Below are positions 1 through 11,049 of a stretch of 64,000 nucleotides of DNA, one piece after another (positions within the stretch are counted from its first letter, which is position 1; each line of letters starts with the position of its first letter). Position numbers and translations under genes: made by a program. This DNA comes from Acanthacorydalis orientalis (lineage: Eukaryota; Arthropoda; Insecta; Megaloptera; Corydalidae). The stretch is from contig CM068313.1 in assembly GCA_034766995.1 (NCBI GenBank), positions 22,179,012 to 22,243,011 of the forward strand, written 5' to 3'. Below the pieces are notes generated by a model. That model did not search any database, was not told where the DNA came from, and saw only the letters and a program-made list of their open reading frames with translations.

Positions 1-1050
1 ATTTCCTTAATTATCTTCAATTCATAAATTATTGTTCTGTTTCAAAATCATTTTAAGTAATATTTTGTAACATTACAAGTTCAAATATTGAATCAATATA
101 TATATATATATATATATATTTGAAATTAAGATCGACATTCTCAACAGAATTTTTCATAATTAGTTATTGTATATTTCGGTAAAAAGATAGGTATTTTAAT
201 GGCAATTTTATCATCTTGAGAATGCAGGTATAAAAAACATGTTTTTCACAAAGCGTGAGCAGAAATATTCTGTCAGTGCTTTTGGAATTGATGACATTGC
301 TATGTGAAATGCGGGATTGGCGCATGAACTAAGACAATAATCAATTATTAGACTTGTCGTTAAATACACTTCTGTGAAGTTTAAAGATGATTCTGACATA
401 ATGAATCATCGACGCACAGTACCGACTCACGGCGACCGATAAAATATTAAACAATTTATTTATAATCTTGCCATTTTATGCGTGTCCGGTACGTGTCGTG
501 CTGGTTGAATGTAACGTTATAAATACATTATTTAATACTTTCTTGGACGTTGAGAGTCGGTACAGCACAGTGATGCGTTGGTTGGTTGTATTTTGTTATT
601 TTATATGTGTGACTAAGTCTACCTATAACTGATAATTTCAATCAAAACCCTAAGAAAACATTATTTACATAAATGCTAGTCTCTACATGGAAAAAAACAC
701 AAATATTGTTTTTTTAGTTTAACATAAACAATTTTCAATTCCACTAAATTATTAATTAATGTCAAATATGCGCTAATTTTATAAATTACCCAAAAATATG
801 ATTCAAAATTAAATTATAATACGGTTAAATTGTTCATTATAAGTTCGAGACCAGTACATTACGGGATTTAAAATATTACAAACAGATCAGTAAAAATAGA
901 AGAATGTACAAAACATATTTAACTGTAGTATTATGGTAAACAAGCGATCTTTAAATGCAAATCTTAAAATTCTATATGTATTGTTTGTTTTACTACAAAA
1001 AACTTACCTGATATATTCATTAACCGAGTGTATACATCAAATAATTAATG

Positions 1051-1103
1051 GTATGTATGTATGTAGGTATATATGTATATATATATATGTATGTATGCAT
1101 GTA

Positions 1104-1150
<47 letters not shown>

Positions 1151-1151
1151 G

Positions 1152-1197
<46 letters not shown>

Positions 1198-1206
1198 CAC
1201 ATATAT
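1051..1206. repeat. (GTAT)n/(TA)n microsatellite
   Basis: GTAT repeats pass into long TA runs broken by single G or C changes. Peptides of alternating tyrosine and isoleucine read from it on both strands are artefacts. Confidence 0.95.
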
Positions 1207-1884
1207 CAATGATCTTCAAACTTTGTTGGACTCCCAGAACCTTTAGATTATATTTTTTTGCATAACTCTTACCATCCTCAGAAAATTCAAGATGTGTACC
1301 CCATAAATTTTTAAAACCAGCCCTCTTACAAAACCAAATTTTATTATTTGCATCTGATTGATCGAGGTCGTAATGTGTACTGGTAAATACCGTTTTCCTG
1401 CATAATAATAATAGGTAATAATACATATTTATGGAAATAAAAGAAATTATTATGAATTAACTATTTTGAATTTTTAGCCTTTCGGGTTTTTCCTTCGAAA
1501 ATCCTTTCAAATTTCGACTTTGACTCGCGAAACTCCAAGATTCCGCGGAACACTGTTTGAAGAGCACTGATATATATATATATATATACACACATACTAA
1601 GATTGTATACTCGTACTATATACTAAGGAAGAAAAATCGAACGTGTTATTACAATATATCACTTAAAATGTGATGATTTAGTAATTCAAGATGAATTACT
1701 TCTATATGCCTTGTGCGAAAATAGTACAAAAAAAAACTAAATAAAAAATAATAAAAGCGATGTAACAAGAAACCTGTATGTTATAAATTACAAGTTGCAT
1801 ATTTTTATGAGTGATAGTTTCATTATTAAGAAGAATATAATTTACAGAAAGAAATTGTATTTAGTTGAAATATTATGTATGTAC

Positions 1885-1943
<59 letters not shown>
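1885..1943. repeat. (TA)n microsatellite
   Basis: Uninterrupted TA dinucleotide run of nearly 60 bases. Confidence 0.95.
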
Positions 1944-1949
<6 letters not shown>

Positions 1950-2811
1950 GTTTTACAATGTAATAATGACAATTCACTTTCACAAATGAATTCTTTTTTC
2001 CCTCTACAGCCTACAAACAATTTTCCTAATCAAAAATGTTCAATAAACCATTATCGATCATTTTTGATTACTGCTTCTTAAGCGCATTTCAATGAATATA
2101 CAATCACCCTCACAGTACCAAATTACAGATAAATCTGTTTTATAAAATCAAAAAATTTCAAATTTTTCTATACCTTGATGCTCTTTCGATGATATAACAT
2201 CGCCATCTAAACGCGTAAAAGCAATAATCTAAATGATCAATAATAATTTATTGAACATTTTTGATTAGACATTTTTTTTGTAGTTTGTGTAATGAAAATA
2301 GAACTCATTTGTGAAATAGAAAAATGTTATTCAAAAGTTATGTTTTATACCAATATTCAATCAAATAAATTGATTTTGATTATCTAGTTTAAAATGTGAT
2401 GCACATTTTTTTTATTAATTGATATCAAACTTTTCTGAACAATAACAGAAATTAAATTTAAATGTAATTCACGCATACGAAAATCAGATGTGACGAAAAT
2501 TATTTCAAATTTTGGATCGTATAATTTAAAACATCATAATAACGAAAGGTGTCACGATTGTCTGTTTATGCCACAAAATTTACAAGTTTATATTTCATTA
2601 TTTTTTTCAAATGTTTACAATTCCACATAAATGTGCTTTAATATTAATTTCGATCGTATCCCATGTAATATGATTTTGACACAAAATTAATCAGTAAGCG
2701 AATTCAAAGAATATTTTATTACAATACAGGCAATTGTAATCTGACCAAATACACGTGTATTCAAGTTTCTAGCTAGTTGCTAGGTGCAAGAAGACGTCCC
2801 CTGGGTGGTAC

Positions 2812-2898
2812 CTGTGGCGGCGAGCAGGCGCTTCCAGTCGGCGGCCGCGGCAGCTGCGGCGGTAGCGGAGGCGGCAGGTGGAGGACGCCAGTACTCAC
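2812..2898 (-). other. pan: Possible alternative in-frame extension of the pan exon
   Basis: Beyond the GTGAGT donor the frame stays open and GC-rich for 87 bases. It encodes 29 residues that include EYWRPPP, a run of seven alanines and DWKRLLAAT. A second donor, CACAG/GTACC, sits at 2811/2810 in the same phase as the first, so using it would insert 29 residues without a frameshift. If neither donor is used the frame closes at 2780. The inserted segment is not part of the Pan/TCF core that I recognise. It may be a lineage-specific isoform or simply GC-rich intron start. Confidence 0.4.
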
Positions 2899-3058
2899 CC
2901 ATGCCGGCGGCAGCGTGTTTGGCGTCCAACTGGTATGGCGGGATACCCATATGTGCCGGCGGTGGCTGCGCCGACAAAGGATGTTCGCCGTTATGGCAGA
3001 AAAATGAGAGACCGGCGGCGGCCGCGGGATGCGCGCCACCCAAGCCCATCTTGCTAGC
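2899..3058 (-). CDS. pan: Internal exon of pangolin / TCF transcription factor
   Basis: Pan/TCF is the nuclear HMG-box effector of Wnt signalling that binds beta-catenin (Armadillo). This exon encodes about 53 residues upstream of the HMG box, starting ASKMGL and containing LSFFCHNGEHPLS, PPPAHMGIPPYQLDAK and ending AAAGM plus one base. The FFCHN...PPPAH.GIPPYQLD block is what I recall of Drosophila Pan between the beta-catenin-binding end and the HMG box (ANKIGL...GIPPYQLDPKAMGLTRP), and it aligns loosely with the NEH...PPPH...D.K region of vertebrate TCF. The acceptor is visible on the minus strand as a T-rich tract then CAG at 3061-3059. The donor reads ATGG/GTGAGTAC at 2898, close to consensus. 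It leaves phase 1, which suits a next exon beginning LTRP. That next exon is not visible in 1-2898 and must lie outside the window. The exon is far more GC-rich than its surroundings. The family call is confident; the choice of donor is less so. Confidence 0.87.
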
Positions 3059-3264
3059 CTGAAAAATAAAATAAATGATTATTGCATATATGTTCATTTC
3101 AAATTGAAAATAGAGTAATGATATAACATGGTTACCAACAGACCAAGGTTCTACATATTCAACAAGATCTTTTAAATACAATAATTACAATTTAAATTAC
3201 AATTTTGTGGTTTATATATAATATAAAAAATTCCAAATACAATTCTACTAATAGATAACTGCAA

Positions 3265-3280
3265 TCTATCTATCTATCTA

Positions 3281-3373
<93 letters not shown>
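3265..3373. repeat. Compound microsatellite (TCTA)n(TC)n(TA)n(TG)n
   Basis: Four adjoining simple-repeat motifs in order: TCTA, TC, a long TA run and TG. It starts about 205 bases into the intron from the pan exon acceptor. Confidence 0.95.
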
Positions 3374-3377
<4 letters not shown>

Positions 3378-3970
3378 CCATACATTGTATAGTAGTCTAA
3401 TTAATAAAGAAAAGTGATTTTCACAAATAAGTTAATAAAATTTGATTAATAATACATTGTATTCAAGGTTGGTTACTGGGGTTTTAGGACGCTTCAACAT
3501 CTAAGGTCATTAGCGTCCCCACTGTATTCAACAACTGGGATAATCAAATTTAAACAAATCGCAGTTCGGTTTTGAAAGAAATCAAACTAAATATTTTTAC
3601 AGCATATAGATATGAATTGCTACATTTTATCTGCAAGACAGTATTCATTTTTATATACTTTCTTAGAGATAAAAAATTCTGTTTTTATTTTTTAACATTG
3701 ATAAATACGTATATATTTTTTGCACTGAATATAAAATATAGAAAATCTCAATCAGAAATCCCTCATTAAAATAATTAAAATACAGATATACAAGTTTAAT
3801 GAAAACAAACGTTCAAAATTTAAACTGTATTCCATAAATGAATTACCTAAATAGTAATCTGATTATAATTAGTATTTTTATTTATAGTTAATATTCAAAT
3901 ATTTTCAATTTATTTAAATACTGATAAAAAATTTAGTTTCAAGTGAAATATATTCTTTAAAATACATTTC

Positions 3971-3993
3971 ATACACACATGTATATATGAATG

Positions 3994-4054
<61 letters not shown>

Positions 4055-4114
4055 ATATATATGTATGGATATGTATATATATATATATATACATACACAC
4101 ACAAACATATTTAC

Positions 4115-4156
<42 letters not shown>

Positions 4157-4160
4157 ACAC
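3971..4160. repeat. Compound (TA)n/(CA)n microsatellite
   Basis: TA runs separated by CACA and ATGT interruptions; two main TA blocks at about 4000-4090 and 4119-4153. Confidence 0.93.
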
Positions 4161-4410
4161 CTGTAGACTAGATTTTTTTTTAAAAAAAACATCCTTACAA
4201 AAATTAATAGTCAATATAATAGTACAATGACATACGAAAAAAAAACAACTAAAACAAATCCGTCACACCACCTGCCGTTATAATGCTTTGTATATAAACA
4301 GAGTAGTATTTTGGTACAGATAACTGTAAAACTGCAATGTTTATGATAGACAAAGAGATAAACTGAACAGTATAACTGAAAAGGAATTTAATCAAATAAA
4401 CATATTATGG

Positions 4411-4416
4411 TTTATT
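4411..4416 (-). terminator. Candidate polyadenylation signal of the transposase-derived gene
   Basis: AATAAA on the minus strand about 270 bases past the stop codon at 4685. In DNA this AT-rich the hexamer occurs often by chance, so support is weak. Confidence 0.25.
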
Positions 4417-4684
4417 TGAAGTGTTTTTTCAAAGAAGATATTTTTTCCTGAAAAATATTTTCTGTTCTTTTAACAAATGAAATTATTTTCCAATCTTTAA
4501 ATATATACGTGCGTGTATGCATACACATTTACAAATACACACACACTCGCATACGTGCAGTTAGTTGAGTGTAAATAAGTTCATTATCTACTTGAAATAA
4601 AAATGTTCGTGTTTTGCATTATTGTTAAAAAATTTATAAAGAAAATTACGTCACTTCTGTTTTTATACATGTGAGGAACACAAA

Positions 4685-6313
4685 TTAAATAGAAAGAATT
4701 AAAATAAAATAACAACAACATGCCTGTTTCGCAGATACCAGTATGTCTTGCACGCACAAAAGATAATTAGGATCAAACGTTTCACTTTCCATCCATTGTA
4801 TCACCTTCTCTAAGTGTTTTGTCACTTCCACTGCATTCGGCACGTTATCACACTCTTCTTCTTTGATTGTCATAGATTCATTGCTGCACTGTACAATTTC
4901 AGGTTTGTACTTTTCTGAAAGCCAGTCCAGTAAATCCTGGTCGGTAACTTCTAATCCTAAATCGTGCGTGAGCCACTGTAATTCTAATAATAAATTCGTG
5001 TCGCCCTGCTTGTCGTTCTCCGTTCCCGACGAGTTAAATATTAATTTTGAATCAACCTGTGGCTCGGTCTTAATTCCATGTAAACATCGCAGAAACGTTT
5101 CCGGTCTTATGGACAGCCACGACTTGTGTATAAGAAGAAATGAATCTTTCAACGAATATTGTTTTATATACGTCTCGAGGTTTAACACTTCCCCTTCCGG
5201 TTTACTTAAAATAAAATGTTTTAGGAGCATCGACGTGTATATTGTTCTAAATTCAGATATCACCAGATTGTAATTGTACTCTTGTTCGTTTAATGTCTTT
5301 AATTTCACGTTCCTACTTTGTAAATCATTAATAGTGGACACGAAAGAGTTATTTTCATTTACATACAAAACTATATTCGAATGAAACATTGAAGTAGTAG
5401 AGGAGAACTCTTTATGAAACCACCATTTAAATAAATCACTTGTTAATGAACCACTTCCTCCTCCTGCATATATAACAGGCTGGGTAACCATATTGACATG
5501 CTTTAAACAGTTCGGCCTCCACTCTTTTCCCGCCACTAATACTCTTGTGCGATGTCCTCCGGAACGATTAGCTGCCATTAATACTGAAACTCTGTCGTTT
5601 TCAAACACGTTTTGATAGCTCTGATCGGGTAAATATTTAAGATCTAAATCGAAACAGAAAGCATAATATATTTCGTTGTTTGTCAATTGTTGATCGATAT
5701 TCGATTCGTATTCCGAAACGTGTTGCGGATACGACATATCAGCATTGATCAAAGGTAATTCTCCATTACTTATTTCATTTATTGACATGCTCTCTGCGTC
5801 ATTTTCTTCCTTTTTTGCAGGTACTACGTGGGATGTTGTTTCGACATCCTCGGTTCGGTCGTTTTCGGTGCCATTTCGGATGTGCTCGTGCTCCGTCGCC
5901 GGAACTACGGACACAGTGACGTCTGAAGTGAGATCCGAATCTATAAACTGTTGAGTACTGTCGAACGGAGTTTCGTTTGTTTCTCTATTAACCCCATACA
6001 AACTCTGCCATCTTTTCACCCATTTGATGTCGAGTTTTTCTTTTAAATTTTCCACCGTGTTTACTTTTTCAACAATCGACAGTGCTTTCGATAACAAATC
6101 TTCACATTTGAGTACTACGGTGACTTCCATTTCTTTTTTTGTCGAATTCAAACGTTTCGTTTTGCATTGATATTTTTGATACCACCGATACAGTATTCTT
6201 TCAAGCATTTCTTCGGTGATCTGTATGCTACTTGCGCAAGTTGTCTCATTGTTGAGTTTGATATCTTTCACTTTAAGATTTTTATTCAATCGTTTTTTTC
6301 GTTTCGCTGCCAT
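4685..6313 (-). CDS. Domesticated pogo/Tigger/Jerky-like transposase-derived protein
   Basis: An intact 542-residue single-exon frame nested in the pan intron, same strand. It starts MAAKRKKRLN, with an in-frame TAG 12 bases upstream, so the start is well supported. Residues about 35-108 (LERILYRWYQKYQ ... IKWVKRWQSLYGV) match a CENP-B/Tc5-type HTH DNA-binding domain; the first, psq-type HTH of Tigger proteins seems to be missing. Residues 109-205 are acidic and low complexity. Residues 214-365 match a DDE_1 transposase core: KYLPDQS, VSVLMAANRSGGH, VLVAGKEWRPNCLKHVN, TSDLFKWWFHKEF. Residues 378-414 and 497-530 match the usual C-terminal helices. Catalytic positions look lost: phenylalanine 219 where the NADE aspartate belongs, asparagine 319 where the LLLDNAP aspartate belongs, and no QPMDQG motif. 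An open frame without a catalytic triad suggests a host DNA-binding protein. The cysteine/hydrophobic tail (ACCCYFILILSI) may be read-through of a splice site. Confidence 0.82.
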   Translation of the reverse strand: MAAKRKKRLNKNLKVKDIKLNNETTCASSIQITEEMLERILYRWYQKYQCKTKRLNSTKKEMEVTVVLKCEDLLSKALSIVEKVNTVENLKEKLDIKWVKRWQSLYGVNRETNETPFDSTQQFIDSDLTSDVTVSVVPATEHEHIRNGTENDRTEDVETTSHVVPAKKEENDAESMSINEISNGELPLINADMSYPQHVSEYESNIDQQLTNNEIYYAFCFDLDLKYLPDQSYQNVFENDRVSVLMAANRSGGHRTRVLVAGKEWRPNCLKHVNMVTQPVIYAGGGSGSLTSDLFKWWFHKEFSSTTSMFHSNIVLYVNENNSFVSTINDLQSRNVKLKTLNEQEYNYNLVISEFRTIYTSMLLKHFILSKPEGEVLNLETYIKQYSLKDSFLLIHKSWLSIRPETFLRCLHGIKTEPQVDSKLIFNSSGTENDKQGDTNLLLELQWLTHDLGLEVTDQDLLDWLSEKYKPEIVQCSNESMTIKEEECDNVPNAVEVTKHLEKVIQWMESETFDPNYLLCVQDILVSAKQACCCYFILILSI

Positions 6314-6689
6314 ATCAACCGACTAGACAATCGTCGCATCTATGTTCGTAAGTACTGAATACTTGCAAAGGAGACAAACATGTCGGGTTTTCATAAGCAA
6401 AATGCTGTTCTAAAAATAAAGTCCGTCTTCATACGACAGTTCCGAAGTCAAGTTTATCAGAGTGAAGTAATGCACCGGTGTCGTATAGGAGAAAAATCGA
6501 TTACTGTACTTTTCACTCTCGTAACAATTCAAAAGCACGAAATTCATGTTTATTTGTTTGCTGGAGTCGTTTTATTTTCATTTGAGCGAAATAATGGAGT
6601 ACGAGGTTACCAGACCAGAATCGATATGAACACGTTTTCCTCCAAATATATATATGTATACGGTGCATAACAATTTTTCCCAGACTCTA

Positions 6690-6870
6690 AAGTTGGCGCA
6701 AAGAAGTGCTGCCAACCAACCAACCACCACGACACGACTACACACACGGACGCGTACGATCTTTATCGATCTTTTTCCCGTCACACCGGCCGGCGCCACA
6801 CACTAACCGTTGTTCTAGTATGATGATGATGGCGTTCGAATATTTCGATAGCGTCGATTAATGTGGTGAT
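6690..6870 (-). promoter_or_regulatory. Candidate promoter of the transposase-derived gene
   Basis: A short region of higher GC and CpG content lies 0.4-0.55 kb upstream of the 6313 start codon. It contains TTATCGATC at 6763-6771, one base off the insect DRE core-promoter motif TATCGATA, and a further TCGATA at about 6845-6850. DRE-type promoters usually drive broadly expressed genes. No TATA box or transcription start can be fixed from sequence. Confidence 0.3.
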
Positions 6871-7881
6871 TTTGCACCGTTTTGGATGATGAGGTCAACT
6901 TGTTGTCGTTGTAATGTTATCACCATGACTCTTGTCTCGCAACTGACGACTAGCTTGCTAGCAGGCAGCCAACAACAAGCAACGAACCAGTCGGTGAATT
7001 CGCCGCCGCCCGCGATCACGGTACATCCACACAGGACGCGCGAGCAAGGCGGTAACTATCAAAGCGGCAAAGCATTTACTTTGGTGCGACGGAGACTTCA
7101 AAGCGTGCGCTTCATCAAAGGGACGCGCCGCCACTGTCGACAAGCTTTTATGTTTTATATGTATACATGTACGTGTGTGTGTGTGTGTGCGTGTATGAGT
7201 ACGTAAATGTGTGTTTGTATATCTGTAATGTGTGTGTGTGTGTCGTCGAAGTGAATATTTAGATGTGTATATTTGTGTCTATGTCGGATCTGTACGCGTG
7301 TGTGTCTTTACTGTGTGCATATTGATTTACATACATATTTTACCATGTTTCCATTGACGCATGTGTGTGAGTGTATGGTTAAGCTCTCTGTGTACAAATA
7401 TCTCGCACATTAGAACACATGACGATACAATGTTCACCATTTTAATTGTTTGTTTTTATGGATGTAATAACAATCGACACTACAGTTCCGAAATGATATT
7501 TTGAATTGATGATAACTACCTAGAAGAGTAATGTTTGTCTCTGGTGGGTATATCAAGCAAAAGGAACAACAGTTGCTAGCACAGATAACTAAGAGAAATC
7601 ATCCACCTTTCATTAATTTACTGCTCGTTAAACTATGTACATATTATTATTATTGTTAAAAATTATTTGATAAAAAATTGCAAACTAACTGATTAGTAAT
7701 AATATAAAAACATTTACTTTTAATTTTTAAATTCTGAACATTCAACAGTTAGTATGCCGAAACCTGTATTTTTATTAGTTTCCATTTTAGCTCATCGACG
7801 TTCCTTTTGAACTAAAAATCATTTATAAACTACTATATTTATTACTCTCCAATTTACTTGTGCATTCAATGTAATCTAGGA

Positions 7882-7921
<40 letters not shown>

Positions 7922-8339
7922 GCATAAATAATCAAAAGGGTTGTTGGATAAACTACCTGAATGTAATACACCAGAGTATGATTTATTTATTTTGAATGTT
8001 ATTTCGTTCAAATCTGCTTTAAATTATAAACATAAACTCATTATAAATAGCAATAGCTACAGTATTTTTGTACAACTAATATATATATATATACATACAA
8101 TCATTTTATTCTGATCAATAAATTTAAATAAGTTCACTCACATTAAATTTGATCAATTGTAGTCAACAGAAAACTCTCAAAATATCGAAATACCTTTAAT
8201 TTATTATTGTGTGAATTGCAAACTTTATTTTTTTTACTCTGAATTTAGCGTAATTTTAACTTTATACATTTATTTTTTAACACAACTTGCACATTAAAAC
8301 AAAAAAATAATAATTCAATAATAATGCTTCCAATGTACG

Positions 8340-8640
8340 TGCACTTAAAAAAAAAGTGCTACATGACGTTTCACGGCGTCGGTTTGTATTCGGGCGTTAT
8401 TTTGGCATGAGGAATGAATAGTGGGATGGAGAGGGATCATGAACGAACAAGGTGAACCCCTTTGTCGAAAGCCGTCGACATGTTCAAAGCTCGATCTTAC
8501 TCGACAACGATGAAGCTTTTGATCATCGGAGGGCATGATAAACAGGATCGGCTTACGGTTTGTTTTGTTTTGATCATTTTATGATACGTGAAAACGCAGT
8601 ACTGAATTCAGTAGAAAAAAACGTGCTGCGTAGAGACGTT
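8340..8640. other. GC-richer island, candidate conserved non-coding element
   Basis: About 300 bases of complex, CpG-containing sequence inside AT-rich intron, with no frame that looks coding and no transposon ends. Contains GATC-centred and CAAAG words, but none matches the full TCF consensus. Conservation in relatives is the test. Confidence 0.3.
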
Positions 8641-9280
8641 TCATCTGGACGTCGAACTTTTTTTACATAATAACAATAATTTTACACATTATATTACATT
8701 ACACTTGGATTTTTTTTTAAAAAAAAAACACAAGAATTACATTTACTAAAAGAAATAAGTTATTTATATAAACGAAAAGTAAATTAAATTTTAAAATAAT
8801 GTACTATTTTTAAACAATTAAAAATAAACGAATATGTATAAATATTTCATAGGCACTATTAGCCATAAAACCACATATTTTTCACTGAAAAGCTTAATAT
8901 GTTTTTGTATACAGTCTGAAGTCTATGAATTACAAACCAACGTTTTATGCATCTATCGCTCAGTGTTCATGATAATGTGTCATGCATGAAATATATTTGA
9001 AATGCTTCCGTCCCAATTAACTTCATTACATCTTTATATATCTCTCAAAATTCTTGCGAAGATTACATTACCGTGAGCAAAACGGAGTTGGATTAACCTT
9101 TAGTTTTCTATTTTTATTTCATCATCTATTTTATCTTACTAATTCAACATTTCTAAAACATCAATAAACAACTTTGGTTAAATCACATCTGACTGTTTTA
9201 GAACTTTGTTACTTTTAATCTTTTTTGTTTTCCTTACACTCTGTATATGATTATATCTCCCGTTCCACTCCCACATTCCC

Positions 9281-9285
9281 CTCTT

Positions 9286-9363
<78 letters not shown>
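9281..9363. repeat. (CT)n(TA)n microsatellite
   Basis: CT run of about 24 bases followed by a TA run of about 55 bases. Confidence 0.95.
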
Positions 9364-9365
<2 letters not shown>

Positions 9366-10331
9366 ATAGATAAGGATATGTGTTTATATTCGAATAAATT
9401 TTTTAATACATTTTGTTATTATTTGTTTTTAAATTTTATTCAAATATAAATTTTTGTTATATACTATTAATTACCCCAAAAAAATACTATACAAAAAATT
9501 ATATTAAATTTTATAGTATTATTATTGATAAAAGTTCAAAAGTGCATTATATAAGTAGTATATTCTAAACAATAATCGTACATATCAAATATTGTTTCGT
9601 TCATTAAATAAACATTATTATGTATTTTTGTTAGAACAAATTAATTATCATCATAAATGTACATAACTCATATTTTCAGAAATAAATAATTTTAACGATT
9701 ACTTACTGCAGATCTGCATAATTAATAAAAAACGATTCACAGATAGTTGCTTTCTATGATAAATTAATTTGAATGAAACACTTGAAATAATAATCTTAAT
9801 TAATCATAATAAAATTTAATGACATACAGTTGAAATCGTTTTCGAACAATAATCGCTTTCTTTAATAATAACACAATTGTTTAGAAATGGTTGTACGATG
9901 GTTGAGATGCAACCTCAAAAGTAATACATCCTTGGTATGCATTTATTAACATTTTTAAATTGAGTTTTATTAATATCAACGTGGAGAGTGCAAGAACAAT
10001 TGTCTAAAGTGGACGCTAATGGTCTGCAAAGGATAAAAGTGGGGTTCTTATTGATGGAACATTACTAACAAAAAATATCGGTCAAGCCGAACGTGAGATG
10101 CATTCAAATATTTTTTTTAAATAAAAATGATTATTTTTGTTTTGTTGCAGCACTTAGCTTATAATGTGCCAATAATTCTTTCACTTCTATCTAAAACATA
10201 TAAAAAAGAACTGTTTTACCATTAAAGGATTTTTTACATTTTATATTCATCAATATATTGAGTAACCAAACAAGTTCGTGGGTTTTTTTATAATAAACAT
10301 TAAACAAGTACAGAAATTATCATAAAATGTT

Positions 10332-10725
10332 TTATTCATTAAAATAAGCACCTACACAATCTACAACCCTTTTCCAGCGAAATACAAGATTATAAATCTC
10401 GCTTTTATAAAATGTTGTGTTTTTAAAAGTAAAAAACTTACTAACCTCCGCTTCAATCACTATTTTGTTAAGGAATTGTCTATTCTGAATATAATTGTCT
10501 AACGCCAAGAAAAGGTGATAATCGTTTGGAGAAAGGTCAGGAGAATATGGAGGTTGACACAGTATCTTTCATCTTAAATCATGAATCTTCTCACGGGCAG
10601 GTATTGCATTATGAGATTTTGGATTGTCCTGCAAGAATAGTACTTGCTTTCGATTAATTAGCGTTGTCTGATTCTTAAGTAATGCATCCTTTATACTTTT
10701 CAGTTGCATACAATAGATTTCGATC
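10332..10725 (-). pseudogene. Mariner (DD34D) transposase C-terminal relic
   Basis: Minus-strand translation gives NRKQVLFLQDNPKSHNA, then after one in-frame stop PPYSPDLSPNDYHLFLALDN, and ends FRWKRVVDCVGAYFNE plus stop at 10332. These are the second and third catalytic segments (DN..SH and SPDLSPND) and the RW..VV...G.YF terminus of mariner transposases. Only the C-terminal part is recognisable, with an internal stop, so it is a dead insertion. Inverted terminal repeats were not identified. It lies close to a second, oppositely oriented relic at 11050-11352. Confidence 0.72.
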
Positions 10726-11049
10726 GTAATTAAATACAATGAAGATAATAAAAAATAAATAAATAGTAAGTGCCATTCAAAGCACTAGTCCTCTGATGTC
10801 ATTTGTTGCACATATTTTTTCAAACTCAAAATGTTAAAATGTAACAGAAAAGACTGTTTTCTTATAATTTACAGATTTTTTTTAATTAATGTAAGGTGAT
10901 AAGTAAAATAATTGGGATGATAATTTTTAGCAGATCTATTAGGTGTACTAGTTAATTCAATAGCTTTCCATTGATTCAATCATAACTCTGTTTTAAATTC
11001 AAATATTTTCTTGTCGTTTTAGAACTTTGAAGTGCCAACCGTAATACTT

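Larger units (their letters stand above)
1..2780. other. AT-rich intronic sequence downstream of the pan exon
   Basis: No convincing coding exon on either strand. It holds (TA)n arrays near 95-118, 1051-1206, 1570-1595 and 1885-1943. A slightly more complex, CpG-containing stretch lies at about 400-600. The expected next pan exon (LTRP...YPF) was looked for on the minus strand and not found. Confidence 0.6.
3374..4684. other. Intron between the microsatellite and the nested gene
   Basis: No coding signal. It includes the compound TA/CA array at 3971-4160, a T9A8 tract at 4173-4189 and the 3' flank of the nested gene. Confidence 0.6.
6871..10331. other. Intron with TG-rich stretch and one GC island
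   Basis: No coding exon seen. A TG/CA-rich stretch runs from about 7160 to 7400. A (TA)n array lies at 7882-7922 and a (CT)n(TA)n array at 9281-9363. A higher-complexity island lies at 8340-8640, annotated separately. 9900-10330 is unremarkable. Confidence 0.55.

Noticed and set aside
1037..1426. Long open frames rich in alternating Y/I codons over microsatellites (also at 3914-4230, 11454-11735, 27670-28206, 42340-42712, 46269-46616, 57906-58185 and others)
   Set aside because: TA repeats lack stop codons in some frames; these peptides are translation of (TA)n and not genes.
2773..3062. Plus-strand open frames opposite the pan exon
   Set aside because: Shadows of a GC-rich coding exon; the minus frame has the conserved Pan motifs and splice sites.
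4863..5273. 136-codon plus-strand frame inside the nested gene
   Set aside because: Antisense shadow of the transposase-derived coding region, with no recognisable domain.
6886..7206. 106-codon plus-strand frame in the TG/CpG-rich region
   Set aside because: Ends in a TG-repeat peptide and resembles nothing; better explained as non-coding flank of the nested gene.
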